Of a stretch of 64,000 nt of DNA, positions 35,240-45,870 are shown piece by piece. Each line of letters opens with the position of its first letter. Position 1 is the first letter of the stretch. The stretch spans positions 349,220,457 to 349,284,456 of the forward strand of contig OY856412.1 in the NCBI GenBank assembly GCA_963693085.1, in the 5' to 3' direction. Position numbers and translations under genes: made by a program. The notes beneath the pieces were generated by a model. That model had not been told where the DNA came from. It was given only the letters and a program-made list of their open reading frames with translations, and searched no databases. The stretch is from Alisma plantago-aquatica (lineage: Eukaryota > Streptophyta > Magnoliopsida > Alismatales > Alismataceae).

Positions 35240-37480
35240 TGTTGGTAAGGTATGCCCATAGAGGCAATCATGTGATGATTGACATGGAATATACAATAAA
35301 GGATTTGATTAATACTCATAAAGGCAAGATTCCAATTTATTCTATTTCATTCAGTTATGAGATAGTGAGGAAACATTATGAATGTCTAAAAATGACAATA
35401 CTCAATTATGTATGTCTTCAAGTATGTGACTTGGAGAATGAGATCATATATCGCTAAGAGTATGTACATTTTTATTATGTTCCTAGTCGGTTGTTACTTT
35501 GGAAGGTAGATAGACACCAATAACACATAAGACTGGAGTGTGGGTTGGCTGATGATAGAATCTCCTTTGTCATGATATGGCAATATCAAACCAAGCACAT
35601 AGATACATGTTAAGGAACAGTGTATCAGATAGACCCCCCTTGAGAGTGACACATTGATACCATCATTGGTAGTCATATTCATCTCTCATAGTGAAGGTGG
35701 TGATTGTAATTCTTAGACCTAAAATCACTGCACTCATCACATGTCATTGGGTATACTTTGACATCATCAAATGTAATACTGAAACACGTGTTGCAATAAA
35801 GGTGATGATTGGGTAGCTTTGACATATGGTGAATGAATGTGAGTGAAAGATATGGGATTCTTCCCTCCTACTAGAGATTGATATCTTGGTCACTTGATAA
35901 GCGAGACTGAGAAACGCATGTGCATGCACATGTGAATCAATATATGATATTGAGATCACATTATCTCAGATATTTTTCTCTTGAATCAAGGAGCATGGGT
36001 TGAACATTGAGAGGATGATGATTCCATGCCTCGAGTTCACTCTGTATATCAGAGACAAAGTAATTATACAATCACTACAATACCCTATGCATATTGTAGG
36101 TTTAAGTTGTTCTCCAAGTTTCCATTCACTTTGGTAGCACTGATGTGTGACTAGGCACTTCTCTCTACTTGTGATGCCATAAGTTAGTTATAGACATTCA
36201 CTGACAATGTGATATGGGACCTATAGGTTCACACACAAAGAAAATCATCTAGAAGAGGAGTTTAATCTTAAATGATGGTTGGATTGATTACTAAAGTGTT
36301 TAGGTACTCAATTCACCTAATAGATCAGCTGAATGCACTATTAGTCGATCATCTCAGGGGGTGAGATGGTCTTTTGGAGTGTCAAATGTTCGGCTCAAAT
36401 GTTGAGATGGGATTTTAGAGAGTCGGTCTCATTGGAACTGAATTGACTGGAGTTCTACATGAATTAGACCCAACTGATCTACACAAATTAGACCCAACCG
36501 ATCGGCTCACTAGGTGAACCGATCGGCTCGGCTGAGTGAGATGACCAGTTCACCTGGTGAATTGATCAACTCGTTTGGGTTGAAGGAAGGCTCTAGTAAC
36601 TTTCCTAAATTTGTGAGAAAGTTTGATTGTTTCAATTGATCAATTCTATTGTTATAAAGAAATTAATGCTCACATTTATTGGAAACGATTTTGCCAAATT
36701 TTTATGTGATTGGGAAACTGCCAGAGGACCATCTCACAGAAGAAAAATGACTGTCTCACTGGGCAGACAACCTTCTAGACTGCCAAATGACCGTTTTGAT
36801 GCTCACATGTTGTGAAAATTCAAGATTTTCTGATACCTTCCACTCCCACATAGATCACAATTGGGAACCATGGCCCAACCCCACCTATAAATAGAGGGGT
36901 ACTCGGGACTTCCTAGAAAACAACAGACAGTTGAGAATTAGTTGATCTAACAATTGTTATCCTCTCTGATTGTGCTAACCAAGAGATTTCAAGCAAGTCC
37001 TACTAAACTAGGGAGGGATAGCTACAGGAGAGAACAACTGAGGATCATTGTTTTCAGAGAGCAAGTGAGTGACTAGTACACCAACGGGAGGGACAACTCA
37101 TTCCTGTCCATTCTACTAGGATGACATGAGTTCTAGTTAGTCTGTATAGACTACTCTAGATGTAGGAGTCTGTTGACTGTTGCTAGGAGGGAAACATCAT
37201 CCTGCAGTACCTACGAAGACCACAAGAGCCTTTATATAAGTTGATCAAGTCTGATGTCCATGGTGAAGTCAAGAGCTATACAACTACCGTACAAGAGCAA
37301 CTAGAAGACAGTTGCAACTTCAATGAGTTGTAGTCTCTAGACTTGCTCTAGGACTAGGTATAATCTCATTAAACCATCCTTCCTATTTCATAGTAGTTGA
37401 TGCGATCTTGCTATTAGGGGACTATGAATAGATAAAAAATTTATTGTTGTTGCCTTACTTTGTGCATGTATTTCCCAACA
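35240..37480 (+). repeat. Copia-2 3' LTR
   Basis: 2,241 bp, TG...CA ends intact. Carries palindromic CCGATCGG motifs and CTCACTAGGTGA-type inverted strings at 36470-36570. A short tandem duplication of AATTAGACCCAAC (about 36459-36500) is absent from the 5' LTR. Confidence 0.87.
36885..36894 (+). promoter_or_regulatory. TATA box in Copia-2 3' LTR
   Basis: CTATAAATAG. The palindromic GATCGG region lies 330-510 bp upstream, the same relation as in Copia-1 and Copia-3. Confidence 0.65.
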
Positions 37481-37485
37481 ACATG

Positions 37486-37740
37486 TAAAAGATTTGTGAA
37501 AATAACAAAATCCTATCTAGACAGAGGATCTAAGATGTATTGGACCCTCAACCCATTTTTACCACACAAACTTCCTTTAGGAATTTATTTGGCACACCAC
37601 AGGATACTCTCAACATCTACTAAAAGGGAAGATTCTAAAAACAAAATATCTGACTTGGAAGGAGGCTTATTGTATGGGTGTTTAGCCTTCAAAAATTTCA
37701 AGATATCTTCATTTTATGAAGCCACCCTGAATAGAACAAT
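37486..37740 (-). pseudogene. RT-family pseudogene, N-terminal piece
   Basis: Minus-strand reading gives, with stops, blocks that precede the RT core in the family: FLKAKHPYNKPP near 37690, VDVESILWC, IPKGSLCG with NGLRVQYILD near 37560, and DFVIFTNLLHAITLL, which spans the junction into 27651 once Copia-2 is removed. It ends at the Copia-2 boundary and fades upstream near 37740. This shows that the piece belongs to the same gene as 26384-27651. Confidence 0.72.
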
Positions 37741-38135
37741 ACTTTCACAATTGTGGTAAAATGACCATATATTACCTTTTGAAGACACTATCTGATGTTG
37801 GGGTTCTCCTTATTATCCTTCTCTAAGAGTTATCCCTTCTGTGACACATATTTCCGTATTAGTGTTTTATTTTAATGATGTAGCTGTGATATATTTAGTA
37901 TAACAAAATTACATAATAAATGTATTACAATCTTTCTAATACATTATAAATTAGAATAAAATGACTATTATGCAATAATCATAGTGTTGTGTTACCTTAT
38001 TTACCTTTAGAGAAAAAGAGAACTTTTTATTTGCATGAATAAGGTGATACAAAGAAAATGTTATGTGGAAACCAAACTCAAATATGGACTTCTTTTGTCT
38101 TTATGCATGTGGAAAAGGTAAGTAATAAAGAATCA
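37741..38135 (+). other. Exon-like arm left of Copia-3
   Basis: At about 38035-38118 the plus strand encodes a short string, NVMWKPNSNMDFFCLYAC. A good 5' splice-like site, AAAAG|GTAAGT, follows at 38116-38121. The string resembles, in inverted orientation, the exon-like segment at 43760-43840. The host protein is not recognised. Elsewhere in this stretch I see nothing. Could be a gene fragment or one arm of an inverted-repeat element. Confidence 0.35.
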
Positions 38136-38258
38136 TGTTGAGAGAGTGTGTTAAACTCTCTAGAAAAGCTTCCTTGATGAACCAGACATCTACACCAAGC
38201 CTCGTCATCTTCTGGATGCATTTTGGGCACCTACAAGTCTATTTCCGATCATTACTCT

Positions 38259-38395
38259 AGACCATTTATGGTCTTTCTGAAGGCCCTAGACTGTATTTGA
38301 ATTTACGATCCAGCTAGACCGTATACAGTCTAATGTTGGACTGTAAATGTTGCTAATTTGGAAATACAGTTTGTGTTACATACCGTATACAGTCC
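38259..38395. repeat. Palindromic motifs in Copia-3 U3
   Basis: AGACCATTTATGGTCT (38259-38274), TAGACCGTATACAGTCTA (38315-38332) and TACCGTATACAGTCC (38381-38395), with half-sites GGACTGTAAA and GACTGTAT between. The 3' LTR holds diverged counterparts at about 43105-43260. Confidence 0.8.
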
Positions 38396-38463
38396 CTGTA
38401 AGACTGTAAAGACGGCCGACAAACAACCTAATCACTTCGTCACTTTGGATATGGGTCATATTC

Positions 38464-38474
38464 TTATAAATAGA
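38464..38474 (+). promoter_or_regulatory. TATA box of Copia-3 5' LTR
   Basis: CTTATAAATAG, repeated in the 3' LTR near 43317. Palindromes lie 70-200 bp upstream. Confidence 0.7.
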
Positions 38475-38910
38475 CCCCCAACTCGTCCCAAACATAAAGA
38501 TCAATGAAAAGACATCAAGAGACATCATTGTTTGAAGACCTAAAACCTCAGATAGACCTAGGGCTTTCCTTAGGGTTTTACCCCTCCAAGAGGTCCTCTC
38601 CAAGCAATCGTCTTCTTCCACAGTTGGCTTTTGGATGTAAAAGGGTATTGGGTACTTCTTCTCTTTTATGTAATCATCATCTCAGTAATCTCTCTATCAA
38701 TAATATCATCTCCTCTAGTGTATGTAGGCTCCTATGTTGGGAATTTGTCAAACCACTATAAATCTCATCTTTGTGGTTGCTTGCTTATTCGTTGTTGATC
38801 TTTGTCGTACGTATTCAGTTTAGATTTCTCAATCTCATGCTTCCACACTCCACAACAAGCTCGTTGGGCCTTGTTGTTTGAGTATGACATCACCACCATA
38901 TCCCAACAAG

Positions 38911-38922
38911 TGGTATCAGAGC
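38911..38922 (+). other. Copia-3 primer-binding site
   Basis: TGGTATCAGAGC two bases after the 5' LTR, complementary to initiator tRNA-Met. Confidence 0.92.
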
Positions 38923-38947
38923 AAGTTCTACCTTCAAATCTCTACCA

Positions 38948-39790
38948 TGGCATTGAAGTACAACATTGAGAAGTTCGATCGCTTGAAGAGCATATCTCTT
39001 TGGCAAGTCAAGTGTGAATCTTTCCTCACACATGAAGGATTCCACAAAGCTATTCTCTAAAAGGAGAAGAAACTAAAATCCATTACGGATGACTGGTGGG
39101 AGGATATTGATCAGAAGGCATGTACAGGCATATTTCTCTATTTGGAGGATGAAGTCCTCCATGAGGTCGTCCATATGAAGACCACCAAAGATATTTGGGA
39201 TGAACTTGAAGCACTCTACATGAATAAATCCATCACCAATGAGATTGCACTAAAGAACCACCTTTTCATGCTTCACATGGAGGAAGGTGGTTCCTTGACT
39301 GCTCTTCTTGGTGAGTTCAATGAAATCATCCACGACCTTAGGCAGATCGATGTGAAGATAGAGGATAAGTATCAAGCAATTTTGTTGATTTGTACCCTTC
39401 CAGCATCCTATAAGAATCTCTCAGATATGATGATATTCCATGAGTCAAAGACTATCTCACTCCATAAAGTCAAAATGGCCTTGATGTCTCAAGATAAATT
39501 GAAGAAAGATCTTACTTCATCAAAAGTATCGGGTGAAGATTTGGCCTCTAGAGGAAGGGAGAGTCCACATGATAAAGACCTTGAAAGTTCAAAGCAAAAG
39601 AAGAACAAGTCAGAGTCACATCAATCAAAGAGGTGCAACTATTACAAGAAGATAGGTCATACCTGGGATGAATGCAACAAATTGCAAAACAAGCAACATT
39701 ATAAGAAATCAAATGATGTTGCAACTCATGCAAAGGTGGCTCATGAAGGTTCTGAAGATGACGACTACATTCTTGCTTCATCTCTGTCCT
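38948..39790 (+). pseudogene. Copia-3 gag pseudogene
   Basis: Starts MALKYNIEKFDRLKS...LWQVK, the usual Copia Gag N-terminus, and hits a TAA at 39058-39060. The same frame resumes through EVVHMKTTKDIWDELEALY (the UBN2 capsid region) to a Lys/Ser-rich tail. The zinc knuckle reads CNYYKKIGHTWDEC (about 39633-39674), where the second Cys is Tyr, so metal binding should be impaired. Gag and Pol are in one frame here, unlike Copia-1. Confidence 0.88.
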
Positions 39791-40800
39791 ACGACGACAA
39801 TAAGGATTGGGTTCTTGATTCAAAATGCACGTACCACGTGACCGAGTGTAAGGATTATTTCCATACCTATGAGTCACTTCAAGCTGGAGATATCCTTATG
39901 GGTGACAATCGTCCTTGCAAGATGATTGGTGTTGGCATGGTGAAGATCAAGATGTTTTATGGTGAAGTTAGAACATTGAGTGGCATCCAACATGTTGTCA
40001 GGTTGAAGAAGAGTCTCACACATTGGGCACACTTGAATATAAGGGTTGCATGTTCTCTGGTGAAAATGGAGTTCTTGATATTCTTAAAATTGATTCGATC
40101 CTCATGAAGGAAGTGAGAAATTCACACAAACTATGCATCTTGCAAGGTTCCACTATCTCAAGATCTATAGTGGGTACAACTTCATCCAAAGACACCACAA
40201 GGCTTTGGCATATGCATTTGCAACACATGTCTGATAAATAGATGATGCTTCTATTCAAGAGAGGGTTGTTGTGTGGCGAAAGCATTGGAAAGTTATATTT
40301 ATATGAGCATTGTGTTATGGGGAAGGCCAAACACAATAGCTTCGACATAGAAATTGGTTCTTCCAAGGATGCTCTAGATTATATCACTCTGATCTATGGG
40401 GCCCTTGTCATGTTCCTTCAAAAGGTGGTGCTATTTATATGATGACCTTCATTGATGATTGCACAAGGAAGGTTTGGGTTTATTTTATCCAGAGAAAGGA
40501 CAAAGCTTTCTCTACTTTCAAGCAATGGAAGACTCTTATTGAGAATCAAACTGACAAGAGCATAAAGACTTTTTGGACTGATAAAGTCTTAAAGTTCTAT
40601 TCTAAGGATTTCAATAATTTCTTCACTAATCATGGGATCAAAAGACATCGTACAGTGCATCACACTCCCCAACAGAATGGTATAGAAGAAAGAATGAACA
40701 GAACATTGTTGGAAAAGGCCCGATGCAAGCTTCTCAATGATGGCTTGGATAGATCTTTATGGGCTGAAGCTATCAACCTCTTATGATTTGGTGAAACATT
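39791..40800 (+). pseudogene. Copia-3 protease and integrase region, broken
   Basis: The protease site is WVLDSKC (DSG changed to DSK) near 39808-39830. A frameshift near 40015-40025 separates it from the pre-integrase part (LGTLEYKGCMF, LWHMHLQHM), which ends in a stop at 40239-40241. The integrase core follows with FIDDCTRKVWVYF, WTDKVLKF (normally TDNG) and HTPQQNGIEERMNRT. So the catalytic acidic residues are still readable but the frame is interrupted at least three times, ending at 40784-40786. Confidence 0.85.
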
Positions 40801-42873
40801 CTCCATCGTCTTCTATTAATTTTAAGACTCTTGAAGAAGGTTGGTCTGGTAAACCTGTTGATTATTTGAATCTATGAATATTCAATTTCCCTGCTTATGC
40901 ACATTCTGATATTGGAAAATTAGAACCTAGAGCTATCAAATGCATATTCCTTGGTTATGCTTTTGGGATGAAAGGATACCATATTTGGTATAGGGATCCT
41001 TCTTCACCACATTTCATGGTAGAGCGCAACATTATTTTTAACGAATCTTCCATCGTGTCTACTATGCAAGACACAAATAGCTCTTCTACAAGTTCTCTAC
41101 AGGGCATCTTACAATAGGTGGAGAGCAAAGAAGATGTCGGCTCATAGGTTGATGAACACGATCCCTCTTCTATGCCAGATGATTCAGTGCCTACTAAAGA
41201 TAAAGAGGAGATTCTAGAGAGTTCTTACAATGTAACCAAAGGAAAAGGAAAATGGAACGTCAAACCACTCAAGCTCTATGTCTTTGGTGACTCCATGGTA
41301 GCCTATGCCCTTTCCAATGCGGTTGATGTGGATATTGATGATGAGACAACCGATTTCTGTGATGCAGCCGCAGGTCATGATGTTCCGTAGTGGATTTTTG
41401 CAATGAAGGAAGACATGGAATCTCTTCATGAGAATCAAACTTGGGAGTTGGTGGTACCTCCCAAAGGCAAGAAAGTAGTGGGATGTAAGTGGTCTATAAG
41501 AAGAAAAAAGGTGATGGATACAAGACACACCTTGTTGCAAAATGCTATAGTCAAATTGAAGGCATTGATTATAATGAAGTCTTCTCAACCATTGTCAAGC
41601 ATAGTTACATACGGGTGTTTCTCTCTTTGGTAGCCATTGAAGACCTAGAGTTGCAGTAGCTAGATGTAAAGATAGATTTTCTACATGGTGAACTAGAAGA
41701 GAATATCTACATGCAATAGGCAGAGGGTTTTGAAGACAAAGAGAACTATGTGTGCTTGCTCAAGAGGTATGGGATGAAGCAATCTCCAAGACAATGGTAT
41801 AGGATATTTGACTCTTTCATGATGCACAACAAATTTTCCAAGAGTAGCTATGACCCTTGTGTCTACTACAAAGGGTTGGATGACAATTCATTCGTTTACC
41901 TAGTGCTATATGTTGATGACATGTTAATCTCTTCTAGACACACATATGAGATTACCAAGGTGAAATCTCTTCTAGGTGGAGAATTTGATATGAAAGACCT
42001 AGGTGAAGCTAAGAAGATTCTTGGCATGGAGATTCAAAGGGAATGGAAAGATCGAAGGCTTATCTTGACACAGGAGAAGTACATCAAGAAGGTTCTTCAC
42101 AGTTTCCACATGTTAGATGTGAAGCCTACTTCAACTCCATTGACCACTCACTTTATGTTATCGGCTTACAATCTCCATAGTCTGATGAAGAAGAGAAATA
42201 TATGGCTAATGTACCTTACTCCAGTGCCATTGGTAGCATCATGTATGCTATAGTTTGCACTAGACCAGACATCACTTATGCAATCAGTGTGGTTAGTCAT
42301 TACATGGCTCATCCTGGCAAGGCACATTGGCAAGCAGTTAAGTGGATTCTGAGGCATTTGAAAGGCACTTCAAAAACTTCTTTAGTATTTTGTGGAGCTC
42401 AAGTCATCACGACAGAGTATGTGGAATCAGATTATGAAAGCGACCTCAACAAGAGGAGATCTCTCACATGTTACATGTTCACAGTGGGATCTACAATTGT
42501 TGGTTGGAAAGCCACTCTATAAAGTGTTATTGGTTTATCTACTACTGAAGCAGAGTACATGGCGGCAATGGAAGTCGTGAAGGAGGCTTTATGGCTCAAG
42601 GACTTGATGAATCAGTTGGCAATGGTTCAAGAATAAGTTATTATTCATTGTGATAGTCAAAGTGCTATACATCTTAGCAAAGATCAAATGTTCCATGAGA
42701 GAACAAAGTACATTGATGTCAAGTACCACTTCATTAGAGAAGTCACAACTAAATGCAAGATTCAAATAAAAAAGATTGGTACGTCTGAGAATCCAGCCAA
42801 CATGATGATGAAGACTCTTCTGTTAGCTAAGTTTGAGCTTTTCTCAGAATTAGCTGATCTTCTTTCTACCTGA
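40801..42873 (+). pseudogene. Copia-3 RT and RNase H region, broken
   Basis: A linker region (to about 41400) with stops is followed by RT pieces: ENQTWELVVPPKGKKVVGCKW, then DVKIDFLHGELEENIYM with a TAG, then a 167-codon open part holding the catalytic YVDD at 41909-41920. After a frameshift near 42180, RNase H follows (VCTRPDITYAISVVSHYMAH, a stop at 42520, then [12 protein letters not shown] and CDSQSAIHLS). It ends LFSELADLLST at 42871. Several stops and shifts make it nonfunctional. Confidence 0.88.
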
Positions 42874-42975
42874 GCTTTGCCCATGCAAGGCGTGTGGAGG
42901 AGATATTATTCTTAATCAGTTTATGATATTGGATAAGATTGCAAGTGCTTTTCTACTTCCAACATTTTCGAGTTG

Positions 42976-42991
42976 AAGACAAGATGGAGTT
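42976..42991 (+). other. Copia-3 polypurine tract
   Basis: AAGACAAGATGGAGT immediately before the 3' LTR. Reads as a degraded purine tract. Confidence 0.6.
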
Positions 42992-43748
42992 TATTGAGAG
43001 TGTGTCTTAAACTCTCTATAAAGGCTTCTTTGATGAATCAGGCGTCTACACCAAGCCTCGACATCTTCAAAATGTGTTTTGGGCACCTACAATTGTATTT
43101 ACGGTCATTACTCCAGATCATATATGGTCTTCCTGGAGGCCTTGGACAATATTTGTATTTACGGTCCAGTCGGACAGTATATAGTCCAACGTTGGATTGT
43201 AAATGTTGCTGATTTGAAAATACAATGTGTTATGAACTGTATACAATCCTTATCGGATAGTAAACACGACCGAAAAACAACCTAATCAATTTGGGACTTT
43301 AGATATGAGAGCTATTCTTATAAATAGACCTCCCCCAACTCATCAAAATGAAGAGACATCAAGAGATGACATTTTTCGAAGACCTAAAGTCACAGACGGA
43401 CCTAGGGCTTTCCTTAGGATTTTACACCTCCAAGAACTCCTCTTCAAGCAATTGTCTTCTTCCACGGTAATCTTTTGGGTGTAAAGGGAGATTGGGGACT
43501 TCTTCTCTCTTCTGAAATCATCATCTCTCTTTCTATCAATAATATCATCTCTGCTAGTAGATGTAGGTTCCCACATTGTGAATTTGCCGAACCACTATAA
43601 ATCTCGTCTTTGTGGTTGCTTGCTTGTTCGTTATTGATCTTCGTCGTACGTATTCGATTTGGATTGCTCGATCTCACCCTTCCGCATCTCTGCAACAAAT
43701 TCGTTAGGCATTGTTGTTCGGATATCTCGTAACCACCATATCCCAACA
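42992..43748 (+). repeat. Copia-3 3' LTR
   Basis: 757 bp, homologous to 38136-38908. The first dinucleotide is TA instead of TG. The end is ATCCCAACA. Moderately diverged from the 5' LTR, so older than Copia-1. Confidence 0.88.
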
Positions 43749-43893
43749 AATCCCTCATCGGTTTGTGCATAAAAATAAAAGAAGTCTAACTTTGTGTTTG
43801 TTGTGAGGCCATTTAACACATCTTTATTTTCAAACCCCTGCAATGTAAACATAATATGTTTGCCCGCCCAGCCCACATTGTGCTCACCCATCC
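43749..43893 (-). other. Exon-like arm right of Copia-3
   Basis: On the minus strand, TTTACATTGCAG|GG (near 43845) looks like a 3' splice site. It is followed by an open string including VLNGLTTNTKLDFFYFYAQT. This resembles, inverted, the segment at 38035-38118. I do not recognise the protein. Copia-3 inserted between the two arms. Confidence 0.35.
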
Positions 43894-44830
43894 ATCATCT
43901 CCTCCTGTTTTGAGACTTTTGAAGTCGCACCATGTGGTCAATCACAGCCGTCAATTCTGACGGACCTTTTCCTGTTTCTCGGCCTCCTCTCCCTATCTTC
44001 CATTCACTACAGTACTCAGTACCGGGTTGTACTGCAACATATTTCCGACCGTCGGGTTCTACCATTTCCAAGCCTCCAAGATTCCGATGCCATTCAGTGC
44101 TGGGCTTTTCGGAGTCGGACCGGACGTTAGCCGGGCTGGTCAGCTCCATACAGTCTCCAAGTACGTCGTCCGACACGCTTCGTCCTTCGACGTTGCCGAC
44201 CCGATAGGACGGAACGGTGTATCCCGGCCGGCCACCAGGAGCCGGTTACTATTGCTCCGGTACGTGCAGCAACGACGCCTCGCCGGAAGGACACGGACCA
44301 CCCCAGCGGTCCCATCCGCACTGGAGGCGCTGCCGGACGTCCGAAAGCAGACCTCCAGCGACTAAACATTCAGCCCATGCACGCTCGCATGCGCTCCCTC
44401 CCAATCCTTCTCACAAAGGCACCCCGGCGCCACCGTTGCCACCGCCATCACCACCACCACGACTGCAAAATGGACCGCGCAGCTTTAACAGGATTTGCAG
44501 CCACGCAGGCATGATGTGGTGCTGGTTCTGGTACTGGTCATGGGAGTTCCTCCTTCCTTTGCTGCAGCTACTGCTTCTGCTTCTGCACTGCTTCGCATGG
44601 TTTCCTCAATTCTAGCGGAGCACCCCAAGCGAGCACGCCGACGTGCGGCCTGCCCTCTGCTCTGCACGGAAGGTTGTTGTCAGGAAAAGGAAAAGTCACG
44701 GGGAAACAGGAGGGAAAACCATCGGCTTCCGACTCCGTCCGGGCTGGGAGTTTAACCGTCCTGGGTAGAGCTCGCCAGGATCCGACAAAACTTACCAGAA
44801 CCATAGAAACCGAATATGCCTCAACTTGAA
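43894..44830. other. GC-rich island of unknown nature
   Basis: Base composition changes sharply here to GC- and CpG-rich, against AT-rich surroundings. Several frames are open on both strands (for example 43895-44176 minus, 44217-44615 plus, 44568-44804 minus), as expected in GC-rich DNA. The plus frame 44495-44755 begins with a hydrophobic, signal-like string, and the minus frame 43895-44176 has balanced composition, but neither matches anything I know. It could be a promoter and first exon of a low-copy gene, possibly minus-strand leading into the acceptor near 43845, or captured gene sequence. Confidence 0.4.
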
Positions 44831-45495
44831 AGAAAAAAAAGCTGAAACTTGCAATGTTTACTCACATATATGATAACACAACATAGTCTGACGTCGGTAA
44901 TCTCAACTAAAGATTTCAGGTTCCACTTCTGAAGGCTCTTCGATCCGAATTGGCTACCATGGCACTATGTGGTTGGACGTCCGGTGCGTGAAGGTTAAAA
45001 CGGGAAGAAATATAGCCTGAGCTGACTTTAAATAGGCACAGTATTAACCTGGTCGGGGATGGCAATATAACCGGAAGGCATTAACGCTACACCTATATTT
45101 GAATGCGAATTTTGTGTTGTAATTAAATTGCAACCAAATGTCAATAACACTAAAAGCGTACCAACGTTTTTTAGGGGAAAAAGAATTTGTTTTGCATTCT
45201 ATTAAATCACAACTAGCATACCAAGTACACATCTATTACTAACATTAAATTACTAACCAGTGAGTATCTATTATTGAATTTAAGAGGAAAAAAATGGTTC
45301 AATCATGATAAAAAATTTAAAAATGCACAAATTATGTTTAGGATTGTTTTCATTTTGTTATTTGTTATTATATCGATGAGCATGGTCTTGATAGAATCCC
45401 TTCTCCAGTTTGACTAAAAATGATTTGATCTGACCGATATGATCCGGAGCCTAAGTTTAGGATCATGGAATTTTCGTTAACATGAAAATAATTAA
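44831..45495. other. Intergenic DNA, no gene seen
   Basis: AT-rich, with only short chance frames and no recognised repeat. Confidence 0.3.
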
Positions 45496-45870
45496 TTTTT
45501 TTTGGGAAGTCAGGAGGCTTTTTTATTCAACCTGCCCTCCTCTTGCATGCATAAAACTAAGATTTAATACATTGTCAGCTATGAAACGTAACTTGGTAGG
45601 ACTCCTACCATTACAAAGGGGATAGGGGATAGGATGACCCACATGGTCGATAGGAGGGTCCGTATAGGTACGACCTTTCTTATAGTTTTTTAAGTGGTGT
45701 TTGGACAGAGCATCGGTCAACATGTTATGCTCTCTAGGGAGATTAATAATCTGTAACTCTGGGTTCTCATTGAGAATATTATGAATGGAATGGATCCAAG
45801 TGCTAAAGGCAGGGAATTTGCTCTAAGAATCCATACTGAAGCTATAGTGGGACCTGCATCTATTGTTAGT
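45496..45870 (-). pseudogene. LINE 3' fragment with RNase H tail
   Basis: Minus-strand reading gives IINLPREHNMLTDALSKHHL (about 45675-45750). This is the RE-N-xx-AD-AL-K signature at the end of the RNase H domain in plant L1-type LINEs. A weaker DS motif lies upstream near 45830. The frame ends at 45523, and A-rich sequence (the T-run at 45497-45505 on the plus strand) follows as a likely poly(A) tail. It is 5'-truncated, as LINE copies usually are. Decayed coding may extend to about 46250. Confidence 0.6.

Larger units (their letters stand above)
27652..37480 (+). mobile_element. Copia-2: decayed Copia retrotransposon
   Basis: 9,829 bp. The LTRs start TGTTGGTAAGGTATGCCCATA and end near CCCAACA. 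The left one is 27652-29762 and the right one 35240-37480. Near-TSD GCATG (27647-27651) / ACATG (37481-37485). A primer site (29764-29776), long leader, gag remnant, degenerate pol and polypurine tract are all in Copia order. Both LTRs and genes are well diverged. A reversed relative lies at 52531-59456. It interrupts the RT pseudogene, whose reading continues at 37486. Confidence 0.88.
38136..38908 (+). repeat. Copia-3 5' LTR
   Basis: 773 bp, TGTTGAGAGAGTG to ATCCCAACA. Contains near-palindromes at 38259-38274, 38315-38332 and 38380-38395 upstream of a TATA box. Confidence 0.9.
38136..43748 (+). mobile_element. Copia-3: inactivated Tnt1-like Copia retrotransposon
   Basis: 5,613 bp. The 5' LTR is 38136-38908 and the 3' LTR 42992-43748. 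Near-TSD AATCA (38131-38135) / AATCC (43749-43753). Primer site and polypurine tract are present, and a complete but broken gag-pol lies in between. Domain wording (YVDDM RT box, [20 protein letters not shown]) is typical of Tnt1-type Copia polyproteins. Confidence 0.92.

Noticed and set aside
37460..37759. 99-codon plus-strand frame
   Set aside because: It starts in the Copia-2 LTR and runs antisense to the N-terminal piece of the RT pseudogene.
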